In this document: in pieces, positions 7,926 through 15,517 of the stretch
Layout of the letters: the number at the start of each line of letters is the position of its first letter
Position numbering within the stretch: the stretch's first letter is position 1
Assembly (NCBI GenBank): GCA_034437795.1
Contig: DAOTTI010000294.1
Location: 1 to 33,042, forward strand
DNA: 33,042 nucleotides
Direction of reading: 5' to 3'
Source of the DNA: DAOTTI01 sp034437795
GTDB lineage: Bacteria; Chloroflexota; UBA11872; UBA12225
The notes under the pieces: generated by a model
Database searches by the model: none
Seen by the model: only the letters and a program-made list of their open reading frames with translations
What the model was told of the DNA's origin: nothing
Program-made: the position numbers and the translations under genes

Positions 7926-8744
7926 CCAGAGCAGGGCCGCCTGCACCGCGGCCCGCACGGCACTGGCGCCGTTGGCGCCACGATCGTCCGCCTGGTCGGC
8001 CACCCAGGCGGCGATGCGGCCCGCCGAGAGGTTCTGGTGCGCGCGCGCGAGCTGCGCGGCCGCCGCGCCGTCGCCCCGCCGCAGCGCCGCCACGATCTCG
8101 CCGTGGGCTGCAGCGGCGCGGACTAGCTCCTCGCCCTCTGGCTTGGGCAGCCCATGCTCGTACATCTCCTCCACGACCTTGAGGTACAGGTCGACCAGCG
8201 TGAGCGCCACCAGGTTGCCACTGCACGCCAGCAGGCGCCGGTGGAATTCGCCGTCCTCCGCCGCGAAGAGCTCCCCGCGGCTGGCCCGCCAGCGCATGCG
8301 GTCGGCCAGGTCCGCCAGGGCCGCCAGGTCGCGCTCGGCCAGCTGCCCGGCCAGCGTAGCGACCAGGTCGCTCTCGACGGCCCGGCGCACGGCAAGCAGG
8401 TCCAGGAGGGCGCGCGGGTGGAAGGCCAGGCTCTGGGCGAAGATCCGCGCCGCGGCCGCGACGTCGAAGGGGCGCACGAACCAGCCGGAGCCGGGACGGG
8501 ACTCCAGCACGCCCACTGCCTCCAGGGCGCGGAGCGCCTCGCGCACGATCAGGCGGCTGTTCCCGAGCGTGCTGGCCAAATCCGCCTCGCTGGGCAGGCG
8601 GTCACCCGGCTGCAGGCCGTGCTCGACGATGTAGCGCCGGATCTGCGTCTGCAGCGTGTCCGGCGGCGTGGCGCGGCCGGTCCGGATGAGCGAGCGGAAG
8701 ATGGCCTCGCCTGCCGTCGGGGGTCGTAGCGGGCGTAGCGCCAT
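7899..8744 (-). CDS. GntR-family transcriptional regulator, FadR/FCD subfamily
   Basis: A 281-residue regulator. The winged helix spans about residues 28-92, with LPSEADLASTLGNSR and VREALRALEAVGVLESRPGSGWFV as the classic GntR recognition and wing segments. The C-terminal FCD helical domain (about 110-245) carries the metal/ligand residues Asp164 and His168 in DGEFHRRLL, His214 and His236. FCD regulators respond to sugar acids and other organic acids. It is first in the minus-strand run that continues with a binding protein and an oxidoreductase, which it probably controls. ATG 8744 has GGAGA about nine bases upstream. The last residues (GARSE) come from the simple repeat that follows, a sign of repeat growth into the gene end. 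A promoter and two direct repeats lie upstream. Confidence 0.92.
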   Translation of the reverse strand: MALRPLRPPTAGEAIFRSLIRTGRATPPDTLQTQIRRYIVEHGLQPGDRLPSEADLASTLGNSRLIVREALRALEAVGVLESRPGSGWFVRPFDVAAAARIFAQSLAFHPRALLDLLAVRRAVESDLVATLAGQLAERDLAALADLADRMRWRASRGELFAAEDGEFHRRLLACSGNLVALTLVDLYLKVVEEMYEHGLPKPEGEELVRAAAAHGEIVAALRRGDGAAAAQLARAHQNLSAGRIAAWVADQADDRGANGASAVRAAVQAALLWPGPGARSE

Positions 8745-8798
8745 GGCCAGGTCTCCGGGTCTCCAGTCTCCACCAGGTTCAAGGAGGACGGTTGATGC

Positions 8799-8825
8799 CT
8801 AACAGGTCAAACCGATCTAACAGGT
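8799..8825. promoter_or_regulatory. candidate operator upstream of GntR gene
   Basis: CTAACAGGT occurs at 8799-8807 and again at 8817-8825, an 18-bp period. Between them, GGTCAAACC (8805-8813) fits the GT-N-AC half-site pattern of GntR/FCD operators. The block lies just downstream of the predicted promoter, where a repressor would block transcription, so autoregulation is plausible. Confidence 0.5.
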
Positions 8826-8833
8826 TGCACGCT

Positions 8834-8863
8834 ACTCTACCTGCCGGCTGAGGTGGCTGTCAA
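8834..8863 (-). promoter_or_regulatory. sigma70-type promoter for GntR gene
   Basis: Reading the minus strand, TTGACA (8863-8858) is a perfect -35. It is followed after 18 bases by TAGAGT (8839-8834), a four-of-six -10. The predicted start of transcription falls near 8826, about 80 bases before the regulator's ATG and next to the CTAACAGGT repeats. Confidence 0.5.
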
Positions 8864-8907
8864 CCATAGGTACTCCAGTTCCAACACATCTTCGACCCGA
8901 GGAGGCG

Positions 8908-9429
8908 TCACGTGAGCCAGACCGTACACCAGGCGCGACGATGGCGGACGTAATCCAAGCCGATGGTCTCGGCCAACTTCCCGACGGTCAGCCGCTGGCC
9001 GAGGACGGCCAGGCGCTTGAGCAGCCGGATGGCCTGCTCGCGGCAGATGGCCAGCGGCCCGTCGCGGGCGGCGACCACCAGCAGGGCGAAGGCGACGGCG
9101 ACCGTCCACCGCGGGCGGTCGATGGCCTGCCAGGACCGGACCATGAACCGGCCCAGGCCCCACGCTTTCATGGTCTCGAATCGGGGCTCGATCGCCCAGC
9201 GCCACGCAGCGACACGGACGACGCCCATGACGTCGGCCAGCGTGTTCACCGGCAACCTCGTGGCCAGGACCAGCGGGTCCGTCGTGCCAGCGCGAGGGAC
9301 GAACGGAACGAACTGCAGGGTGGCTTTTGGGTCGTCACCCTGCCGGCCGGTGCGGCTGAAGCGGATGGTCGCGGTGAGGGTGCGGCCCCGACAGGCCAAC
9401 CGGCCTTCCTGCCCCTGGTCCCACACCAC
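8908..9429 (-). pseudogene. IS4-type transposase, C-terminal remnant
   Basis: The 173-codon frame reads like the last part of a DDE transposase. WRWAIEPRFETMKAWGL gives the R-(3)-E-(6)-K part of the IS4-family Y-R-E-K signature; the Tyr position is Ala. The N-terminal half with the first two catalytic acids is absent. The frame is cut at 9429, the outer base of a 16-bp inverted repeat that contains an in-frame TGA, so a later rearrangement or insertion seems to have removed the front. The gene cannot make an active enzyme. It probably marks an old insertion between the regulator promoter and the gene-poor region to the right. Confidence 0.75.
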
Positions 9430-9575
9430 AGGGCCTTTTCATCAGCTTCGCGCGCCTTCCCAGGAGAGCATGCCGGAGGCAGCCGGTCGGACCCGCTGAA
9501 AGGGCGATTGACCCGGCCAACTCAGCGGCTCGTCAGGAGAGGCTCCTATCTGGCAAGGGTGATGAAAAGGCCCTG
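9429..9575. mobile_element. 147-bp element with perfect 16-bp inverted ends
   Basis: CAGGGCCTTTTCATCA at 9429-9444 is repeated as its exact reverse complement at 9560-9575. The 115-base interior has no gene. A third, diverged copy of the right end lies at 9711-9732 (17 of 22 bases match 9554-9575). I read these as terminal repeats of an insertion sequence and of an internally deleted, MITE-like derivative that truncated the adjacent transposase. Confidence 0.65.
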
Positions 9576-9710
9576 AGGCGATGGCCGCCGGCCGCAATCT
9601 GGTGCTCGCGCTGCTCTGGCGGGCCGGCTCCTCTTGCACCGCGCCCGCGCGGCGCACCCTGGCCGCTCGTCCAGCCACCGCCGTCGCCCCCGTCACAGCC
9701 GTTCCCTCAA

Positions 9711-9732
9711 CCAAGGTGGTGAAATAGCCCTG
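9711..9732. repeat. diverged IS terminal repeat
   Basis: The 22 bases match 9554-9575 at 17 positions and lie in the same orientation, ending GCCCTG. It may be the original right end of the insertion sequence that held the transposase remnant. Confidence 0.45.
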
Positions 9733-10399
9733 CGGACCGCCAAGGGCCCGTGAACCCGCCGGCTGCTCCCTGCTCTCCCTCCACCCGCCGCCTGGTCCCG
9801 GCCGGACCCGGCTGGCAACGCCCGCCGCCCATCAGCCGGTTCCCGCGGTGGGAGACGCAAGGCCCACGCTGAGCGAAGGAGACGCGGCGACGCCGAGACG
9901 AGGCAACGTGGCGGCGCACAAGCGCCGATCTCGACCGCTATGCGGGTTGAGCGCACCGCCCGCCAGCACGAGGTACAGGTGCTGCGAAGCGGACGCGCCC
10001 GGCACGGGCGCGGGCTCCGCGTCCACACGGAGGAGGGCATCGCCCCTGAGGACGCGGAGGACACGGAGGATAGGGAGGACACGGATGGCCCTCACTTCCA
10101 GCGGCGCGCGGCCACTGCGCGGGCCAGGGGGTGCGCGGGGGCTCCGGCCAAGCCGATGCCGCGCCGCCATTGTAGAGTCGATGAGCCGCGAACCGGCGCG
10201 GGGTCGTGGCCGTGGCTGGCCTCCCGTTGGGGGCGTCACGTGGGGGAGGGGAGCGAAGCGCCCGTGGTACCCCGCTGGCGGTCACTGCTTCCTCCTCCAG
10301 GGGCCGCCGTCCCTCGAGCATGTGCTGCCCAAACTCCTGCCGGTGGCAGCGCCGGAACGACTGCGCGTCCTGCCCCCAGGTGGGATCCTTCCTCCACCT

Positions 10400-10425
10400 A
10401 TGGGAGAGGGTGAGGGTGAGGGCGC
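10400..10425. repeat. family A palindrome, fragment
   Basis: TATGGGAGAGGGTGAGGGTG followed by AGGGCGCC matches the core of the dispersed CCCTCTCCC family in reverse orientation. The outer parts are missing. Confidence 0.5.
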
Positions 10426-10451
10426 CGGTTGTGAAGCAACCGAACCCAGCA

Positions 10452-10523
10452 GGCGCTGGTACGTTCGCGGGGGGCAGGAGCGCCGGGCATCAGACGACGC
10501 GCCTGCCGGAACGTACCAGCGCC
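10452..10523. repeat. dispersed palindrome family B, copy 1
   Basis: A 72-bp element with perfect 15-bp inverted ends: GGCGCTGGTACGTTC at 10452-10466 and its reverse complement at 10509-10523. The interior GCAGGAGCGCCGGGCATC is shared with the copy at 31265-31335. It lies about 60 bases 3' of the GYD gene, so it may also act on that mRNA. Confidence 0.75.
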
Positions 10524-10579
10524 GACGTCGCGCGGGTAGCTGGCGATCGCGCCGTTACGGGAACGTTACAGAACCTTCA

Positions 10580-10873
10580 TTACGGGATCTTCGCCAGGAA
10601 GTTGCTCATCTCCTCGACGGTGAAGGCCCGCAAGGTCTCGGTGCGCACGTTCCCCAGCGCGCCGGTGCCGAGCAGGAAGGTCATCGCGGACGCCTCGTCG
10701 GGGAACTCCAGGGTGGACACGAAGTCGTACTGGCCCTGGGTGTAGTGGAGGCTGACCATCTTGCCGCCAAGCTGCTCGACGGTCTCCCGCGCTCGCCTGG
10801 CCCGCTCCGGCACCTGCTTGACGTTGCGGATCCCCTGGTCGGTAAATCGCCCAAGCACGATGTAGGTCGGCAT
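10580..10873 (-). CDS. GYD domain-containing protein
   Basis: A 97-residue protein of the small GYD family (Pfam GYD), recognised by its opening PTYIVLGRFTDQGI, the central GQYDFVSTLEFPDEASAM and the closing TLRAFTVEEM. The fold is a ferredoxin-like alpha/beta barrel dimer; the biological role of the family is not established. The length is normal for the family and no signal peptide is present. ATG 10873 has an excellent AAAGGAGG ten bases upstream. It stands alone, with repeat DNA on both sides, so context gives no hint of function. Confidence 0.9.
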   Translation of the reverse strand: MPTYIVLGRFTDQGIRNVKQVPERARRARETVEQLGGKMVSLHYTQGQYDFVSTLEFPDEASAMTFLLGTGALGNVRTETLRAFTVEEMSNFLAKIP

Positions 10874-11105
10874 CGTTACCTAGCCTCCTTTCGGTCGGCT
10901 GCTGCCGTGCAACGGGCACAGCAGCAGGGGCTTCACCCCCATTCTCACGCGGCCCGCGCCAAGAGTCAATGACTTGTGGGTCCGCGCAACGTATCCGGAT
11001 CAGCCGCCGTTGCGGACCGGAAGGGGAGGAAGGACATCACCCCCTTCGGTCGCGTCCGTGCCGCACTCTGTGCCCCCCTCAGCCCCACCGTGCGGCTTGG
11101 CCCCG

Positions 11106-11196
11106 CCCCCGCTCCGACACGGAGAGGGGGAACGACGGCCACGGGCAGAGCCTGTGCCCGCGGCAGGCCCGCCGCGCCCTCTCTGACACAGAAAGG
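11106..11196. repeat. dispersed repeat family C, copy 1
   Basis: The part at 11120-11145 (26 bases, containing GAACGACGGCCACGGG) is identical in reverse complement to 20926-20951. Similarity continues, less exactly, through CTCTGACACAGAAAGG at the right end, which matches CTCACTGTGTCAGAGCGGG near 20874-20890 in reverse. The total is about 90-100 bp. Confidence 0.65.
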
Positions 11197-11210
11197 GGCA
11201 TGAGGGCCAT

Positions 11211-11246
11211 GGCCTGGCGCCATCCGCACCTGTTGCGTACGCCTGT
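11211..11246. repeat. dispersed repeat family D, copy 1
   Basis: GGCCTGGCGCCATCCGCA followed by CCTGTTGCGTACGCC matches the reverse complement of about 12024-12060 at most positions. The two copies flank the small membrane-protein gene at 11440-11808 in opposite orientation. Confidence 0.55.
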
Positions 11247-11439
11247 GACGCGCCTGCGCCGTTGGGCCTCGTCCATCGCGCTGGCGCGGAGATCACCTGC
11301 CTCCGCGGCGCCAGCGCCTCTTCCGTCTGATGATGTCCCATCGCATGGTGTCTTATCCAGTGGTAGAGGCGCCCTTCTTCTCCTGGGCACTCCTGGCAGC
11401 GTCCGAATGCCCACCACTGATCGGGACCGTGTCCTACGC

Positions 11440-11808
11440 CTACCGCACGGGAGCCCCCTGCAGGGCCAGCCGCGCAAGGAGGTTGAGAAACGCGAGCGTG
11501 TTGGGCAAGAGGGCCAGCGCCAGGCCGGCCACCAGCACCGCCTGCAGCAGGCCAAACAGGCGGTCCACACCGCGACCGGTCCCCATGTACGTCTGGCGTC
11601 CCAGGACGCGGCGCAGGCCGTCCCAGAGCGACCAGAGAGCGATCAGGCCCACCCCGCCGTTCAGCACCACGACGCCCGCTCCCGGCTGCCCCGCGTAGAT
11701 GCGCGTGGCGACGGCCGCGATAACCACGGCCACGAAAGCTCCCAGCGGAGCCATCAGGCGCCACGCGCTCCGGCGCCGAAGCTCCGGGTCCGCATCAGCG
11801 ACACGCAT
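11440..11808 (-). CDS. small membrane protein of unknown function
   Basis: A 122-residue protein with hydrophobic segments at about residues 19-37, 42-62 and 83-117. The last is long enough for two membrane passes with a Pro-Asn turn (LLPNTLAF) between them, so three or four passes are likely. The first 18 residues are charged (RVADADPELRRRS) and would sit in the cytoplasm. I do not recognise the family. ATG 11808 is preferred because GGAGG lies seven bases upstream; another ATG at 11814 directly abuts that site. The frame extends to 12009 but that part is non-protein-like. It is flanked by inverted family D repeats. Confidence 0.6.
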   Translation of the reverse strand: MRVADADPELRRRSAWRLMAPLGAFVAVVIAAVATRIYAGQPGAGVVVLNGGVGLIALWSLWDGLRRVLGRQTYMGTGRGVDRLFGLLQAVLVAGLALALLPNTLAFLNLLARLALQGAPVR

Positions 11809-11844
11809 GCTCATACCTCCGGGGACGCCATTGCAGCACGGCGT

Positions 11845-11942
11845 GGGCCAGGAACATCTGCGGCTGCGTCTCTCCGGAGACGAGATCGGCCGCGCCGTCC
11901 GGCTGTGGAGCGCAGCGGGGGCCAGGAACATCCGCAGATGCG
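11845..11942. repeat. 24-bp direct repeat upstream of small membrane-protein gene
   Basis: GGGCCAGGAACATCTGCGGC at 11845 onward (24 bases to 11868) recurs at 11919-11942 with three changes. The copies are 74 bp apart and lie 37 and 111 bases upstream of the membrane-protein start codon. A regulatory role is only suggested by the position. Confidence 0.5.
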
Positions 11943-12023
11943 ACCGAAGGCCACCGGCGCAGGCGAGGCAGGAGGCGCTCCCAAGATGGCGGGAGGTCGT
12001 TTCGGCCAAGGCCCGTGGGCCGT

Positions 12024-12060
12024 TCGCAACCGTTGCGGCTGGCGCCAGGCCCTGGCCTCC
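12024..12060. repeat. dispersed repeat family D, copy 2
   Basis: Inverted counterpart of 11211-11246; both read as VRNRCGWRQA- when translated on the minus strand, which shows how close they are. It ends at the stop codon of the solute-binding protein gene that begins at 13430. Confidence 0.55.
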
Positions 12061-13430
12061 TATGATCGCAGGCGGGGCGGGGGCTTATCCAGGATGGTCT
12101 GGAGCTGGGCGGCGACCGCCTGGAGGAAGGGATCGCTCACTGGCGCCTCGCCCCTGGTGATCTTGTCCAGCTCGGTGCCCAGTGCGGTATTGAGGTCGCC
12201 GCCGGTGAAGTTCCAGGCGGTGACGTACGGCTCCGGCTCCTGCATCGCCCTCCGCTGCTCGTCGGCGTACTGGGCGGGGTAACCCGGCCGGTTGGCCAGG
12301 CGCGGATCGGCGTAGACGTCGGGGCGGGCGCCGGGCGTGCTCGAACCCTGCACCTGGAGCGCCAGGGCCACGCCCGCCTCCTTATCGCAGCTCCACTTGC
12401 AGAGCTCCCAGGCCTCGTCCTGATGCCTGGACGACTTGGTGACAGACATCGTGCCGGGCAGCCACATGCCCCCGCGCCTCCCACCGGGGCCCTTCGGCAT
12501 GCGCACCATGTTCCAGCGGAACCGCTGCGCGCCCCCGAACCGCTGCAGGATCAAGCCGGCGTTGCCGATGTTCACGCGCGCCAGCATCGCCGCCTTGCCG
12601 TCGGTAAAGAGCGTCACGGGGTCGGCGACCAGGGGCTGCATCGTGGCCACGCGCTGGCGCAGGGCCAGGTCATAGTGGTACACCAGCGCCTCCCGCGCCT
12701 GGGGCGTGGCCAGGGTAACCCTCTTTCCGTCCGCCGAGAGGACGTCGCCGCCCCAGGGCCGGATGGAGCCGATCATGCTGGTCAGCTCGCGCCAGTTGAA
12801 GACGACGCCGTACATCTGCACCTCCGTGCCGTCGCGCCTGGCCAGCCTGACGGCGGCGTCCGCCAGGTCGTTGTACGTCCATTCCGGCGCCGGCTGCCGG
12901 ATGCCTCGCGCCTCGAAGGCGTCCACGTTCCAGAAGAGGGCGATGCGCGCGATCTGGCCCTTGAACGGCAGGCCGTAGAGCTTCTTGTTGATGCGAATGG
13001 CCTCCACCGCCAGGTCGTAGAACTGCTTGAGGTCGTACTTGTCGCGGGCGATGAACGCGTCGTGGTCGGAGAAGACGTCGTTCTGAGCCAGGAAGTGATA
13101 CTGGCCGGTGTTGGTGTAGCCCATGGCCAGATCGCCCAGGCTATCGGCCGCCGCCAGCACGGTGATCTTGGTCCCATATTCGGGGTTATTCTCGAACTCC
13201 ACCTTGATCCTGGGGAACTTCTCGGTGAAGGCGGGATAGCGGCTGGCGGCCATCTCGCCCATCTCTGAGGCCACGCTGGTCACGCGCAGCGTGATCGGTT
13301 CGCCCCCTAACGGCTTGCCCGCCCCGGGAGCGCCGCGTCCGCAGGCGGCGGCCGCCGCCCCCAGCACCGCTGCCAGCGCCTGTCCCGCACGCGCCAAATA
13401 CCTCCGGCGCGAGACTACCTGAGTGACCAT
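12060..13430 (-). CDS. ABC transporter solute-binding lipoprotein, family 1
   Basis: A 456-residue binding protein. SRRRYLARAG is a twin-arginine signal, followed by an Ala-rich core and the lipobox AAAC (Cys30). The mature part has ITLRVTSVASEMGEM, a mid-domain LYGLPFKGQIARIALFWNVDAFEARGI hinge of the family 1 type, and a C-terminal AWELCKW segment that often contacts the ligand. ATG 13430 has GGAGG five bases upstream; upstream in-frame starts to 13514 lack a good site. It follows the GNAT gene by 99 bases on the same strand. As with the other binding proteins here, no permease or ATPase gene accompanies it. It is clearly diverged from the copies at 3209 and 6273, so a different ligand is likely. 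Confidence 0.9.
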   Translation of the reverse strand: MVTQVVSRRRYLARAGQALAAVLGAAAAACGRGAPGAGKPLGGEPITLRVTSVASEMGEMAASRYPAFTEKFPRIKVEFENNPEYGTKITVLAAADSLGDLAMGYTNTGQYHFLAQNDVFSDHDAFIARDKYDLKQFYDLAVEAIRINKKLYGLPFKGQIARIALFWNVDAFEARGIRQPAPEWTYNDLADAAVRLARRDGTEVQMYGVVFNWRELTSMIGSIRPWGGDVLSADGKRVTLATPQAREALVYHYDLALRQRVATMQPLVADPVTLFTDGKAAMLARVNIGNAGLILQRFGGAQRFRWNMVRMPKGPGGRRGGMWLPGTMSVTKSSRHQDEAWELCKWSCDKEAGVALALQVQGSSTPGARPDVYADPRLANRPGYPAQYADEQRRAMQEPEPYVTAWNFTGGDLNTALGTELDKITRGEAPVSDPFLQAVAAQLQTILDKPPPRLRS

Positions 13431-13529
13431 AGAGACCTCCGTCCTTCCTTGCATCCTGCCCCGGTCCCGCGCCGCCCCGGCACGGGCCGGCAAGCTCACG
13501 GCGCAACATACCATGCTGGACGGGCGTGA

Positions 13530-14081
13530 TCAACCGGTGCGACCTGCGTCGTCCAGGATCCAGGGGCCGGCCAGCGGATCGTGCCGCTCCCGCACGGCCA
13601 GGCGCCGGAAGCCAGCGCGACGATAGAGCGCGATGGCGGGCGCGGCGCGCTCATTGGAGCGCAGGATGATGGTGCGTAGCCCCTGGGCCTTGAGCCGTTC
13701 CACGGCGGCCTGAAGGAGCGCCGTCCCGTGCCCGCGGCGCTGCAGCGCCGGCTCGACGGCCAGCTCCCAAAGGTACCCAAGCACCGCGGGCAGCGCGGGC
13801 CAGCCCTCCGGCGGCCGGTCGGCCAGCCGCTCCCAGTCGGCGACGAACTCCTCGTAGGCGCGCGGGCCGGCCAGGATGAACCCGGCCACCATGCCAGCCT
13901 CGTCATCCTCACTCACCAAGCAGTGTGTGCCCGCCACCTGCATCACCCAGCGCAGGTAGGCCTCGGCGTGGGCCGGATGGTGCATCTCGTACCAGGGCGG
14001 CTGGGCATAGGCGCGCACGTAGATCTGGACGATGGCGGGTACGTCCGCTTCCGTGGCCGGCCGAATGCGGGCGACCGCCAT
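13530..14081 (-). CDS. GNAT-family N-acetyltransferase
   Basis: A 183-residue acyl-CoA-dependent acetyltransferase. IRPATEADVPAIVQIY opens the fold. Motif A (about residues 103-125) reads LWELAVEPALQRRGHGTALL, with the QRRGHG pyrophosphate loop of acetyl-CoA binding at 114-119. IALYRRAGF (150-158) is the usual motif B with its Tyr. The substrate cannot be read from sequence. AAGGAGT sits eight bases before ATG 14081, and only 13 bases separate the gene from the MFS transporter stop upstream, so the two are co-transcribed. An acetyltransferase paired with an efflux-type MFS protein would suit drug or metabolite resistance, but this is inference. Confidence 0.9.
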   Translation of the reverse strand: MAVARIRPATEADVPAIVQIYVRAYAQPPWYEMHHPAHAEAYLRWVMQVAGTHCLVSEDDEAGMVAGFILAGPRAYEEFVADWERLADRPPEGWPALPAVLGYLWELAVEPALQRRGHGTALLQAAVERLKAQGLRTIILRSNERAAPAIALYRRAGFRRLAVRERHDPLAGPWILDDAGRTG

Positions 14082-14094
14082 GCCGCTGACTCCT

Positions 14095-15432
14095 TCAGGC
14101 CGGCTGACCGGCGTGTCGCGGCGCGTGCTGGAGATGGGGAAAGCGCAGGCCCACCGCCAGCGTCACGGCCAGGCAGGCGCCGGCCAGGGCAAAGGGGGCC
14201 GCCGCGTGCCGGTCGACCAGCGCTCCGGCCGCCAGCGTGCCGGAGAGCATCCCCGCGCTCCAGAGCAGGTGCGTCAGCGCCACCAGTCGCCCGTCATCCC
14301 TGCCCTCGCCCAGCTCGTGGATCAAGGGAGGCATGGTGGTGGAGAGGGCCCAGGCCGCCATGGCCCAGGCCGTTCCGGCGACGAACAGGCCAGCCAGGCT
14401 CTCGCTCCAGATGGCGGCCAGGCAGGTTGACAGCAGGATCAGCGCCGCCAGGGGTGCCACCAGCGGCTTGCTGCTGACGCTGCTGACGGCCGGTTCACCG
14501 CCGGCGCTGCGGGCGCGCCGTGCCCGCCGGTCGATGAGCCGGCCGGTCAGTACCTGGGCCGCCGATGCGGCGAGCAGGCTGACCATGCTGAACCACCCGA
14601 CCGTGCTCGTGGTGCCGCTCAGGCGGAAGATCAGCAAGGGGAGGGCCAGGCTGGCCGCGCCCCAGGCCACGGTGGGGAAGTAGCGTAGCGCCCCCAGCGC
14701 CAGCACATCGGAACGGCGCAGGAGGTCCCCGTAGCCGGCGAAGAACCACGCGCCCGCGGGCGGGCGCCTTGGCGGTAGCGATGGCAGGAAGGAGGGAGAC
14801 GGCGGGGACGCTCGGGAGCGGGCCGATGCCCCGCCGGCAGGGCCGTGCTCCAGCGCGGGGAGGAAGCGCACCGCAAGGGCCAGGGAGACGAGGCCCAGCA
14901 GCGCCGCGCCGGCGGCCACGGCCCCGAAGCCAAGCTGGTCGGCGCCCCAGCCGGCCAGTGAGGCGCCCAGGGCCCCGCTGGCGGTGCTGGACACGAAGTA
15001 GACGGCGGTCGCCGATCCGAGACGCGTGCGCCGCACGGCGGCCAGCATGAAGCTCTGCCCGCCGGTGGACTGAAAGCCGCTGGCGATGCCCCAGAGCGCG
15101 GCCAGGCCGACCAGTACCGCCGGCTGGTGGGCGGTAAAGAGGGCCGCGCCAAAGAGGGCGGTGGTGAGGCCGATCAGCACCGCCGCCCTCCGGCTGAGCA
15201 GGTCGCTCACCGCCCCACCGGCCAGGGCAAACAGCCCGCCGCAGCCAAGCTGGATGGCCAGCAAGGCCGAGGTGAGCAGCGGGGGCTGGCCCAGCACCGA
15301 CTCGACGTAGGCCGGCAGCAACGCCTTGACCGGCGCAGCGGCCGCCCCGCCGGCGAAGAGGGCCAGGAGCAGCGCAATGAAGGGACGATTCAACGCGACC
15401 GAGTACGCTACGTAATGGGGGCTCTTCAGCAC
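14095..15432 (-). CDS. MFS transporter
   Basis: A 445-residue polytopic membrane protein with about 12 hydrophobic segments in two halves, joined by a Pro/Ser-rich loop around residues 198-225. GGAVSDLLSRRAAVLIG (about residues 72-90) is the MFS loop 2-3 motif, and LTGRLIDRRARRARS is its counterpart in the second half. This is the layout of an efflux-type major facilitator. Direction and substrate are unknown. The start is a GTG at 15432 without a clear ribosome site; a TTG at the Leu of ALNRPF is an alternative. It is divergent from the LuxR-type regulator with 85 bases between, and heads an operon with the acetyltransferase. Confidence 0.9.
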   Translation of the reverse strand: MLKSPHYVAYSVALNRPFIALLLALFAGGAAAAPVKALLPAYVESVLGQPPLLTSALLAIQLGCGGLFALAGGAVSDLLSRRAAVLIGLTTALFGAALFTAHQPAVLVGLAALWGIASGFQSTGGQSFMLAAVRRTRLGSATAVYFVSSTASGALGASLAGWGADQLGFGAVAAGAALLGLVSLALAVRFLPALEHGPAGGASARSRASPPSPSFLPSLPPRRPPAGAWFFAGYGDLLRRSDVLALGALRYFPTVAWGAASLALPLLIFRLSGTTSTVGWFSMVSLLAASAAQVLTGRLIDRRARRARSAGGEPAVSSVSSKPLVAPLAALILLSTCLAAIWSESLAGLFVAGTAWAMAAWALSTTMPPLIHELGEGRDDGRLVALTHLLWSAGMLSGTLAAGALVDRHAAAPFALAGACLAVTLAVGLRFPHLQHAPRHAGQPA

Positions 15433-15517
15433 CGTCGAGGCGTACAGCGACCCGCAACAGGACTCGGGGGTCGGTGGGCGGCTCTGCGATGCGTGTGGAG
15501 CGCCCTAATGCTAGCCG
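15433..15517. promoter_or_regulatory. divergent promoter region, MFS / LuxR-type regulator
   Basis: This 85-base gap must hold the promoters of both the minus-strand MFS gene and the plus-strand regulator. I see no clear -35/-10 pair in it. The arrangement suggests that the regulator controls the transporter operon. Confidence 0.4.

Larger units (their letters stand above)
9576..10579. other. about 1 kb without a credible gene
   Basis: Frames are open on both strands because of high GC, the longest being 374 codons at 9848-10972 on the plus strand. Their products are Arg/Pro/Ala-rich, without motifs. The stretch contains the IS end at 9711, a run of GAGGACACGGA-like short repeats near 10048-10086, a family A palindrome fragment at 10400-10425, and the family B element at 10452-10523. 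Confidence 0.6.
10874..11439. other. gene-free stretch with dispersed repeats
   Basis: No credible gene. The stretch holds the family C repeat (about 11106-11196) and one arm of the family D repeat (about 11211-11246). The downstream part (11250-11439) is featureless GC-rich DNA up to the 3' end of the small membrane-protein gene. Confidence 0.55.

Noticed and set aside
9848..10972. 374-codon open frame on the plus strand
   Set aside because: Product is Arg/Pro/Gly-rich without motifs, overlaps the GYD gene on the other strand and includes repeat families A and B.
12340..12365. T-loop-like GGGTTCGAG (minus strand), possible tRNA
   Set aside because: It lies inside the conserved coding frame of a binding protein and no acceptor or anticodon stem can be formed around it.
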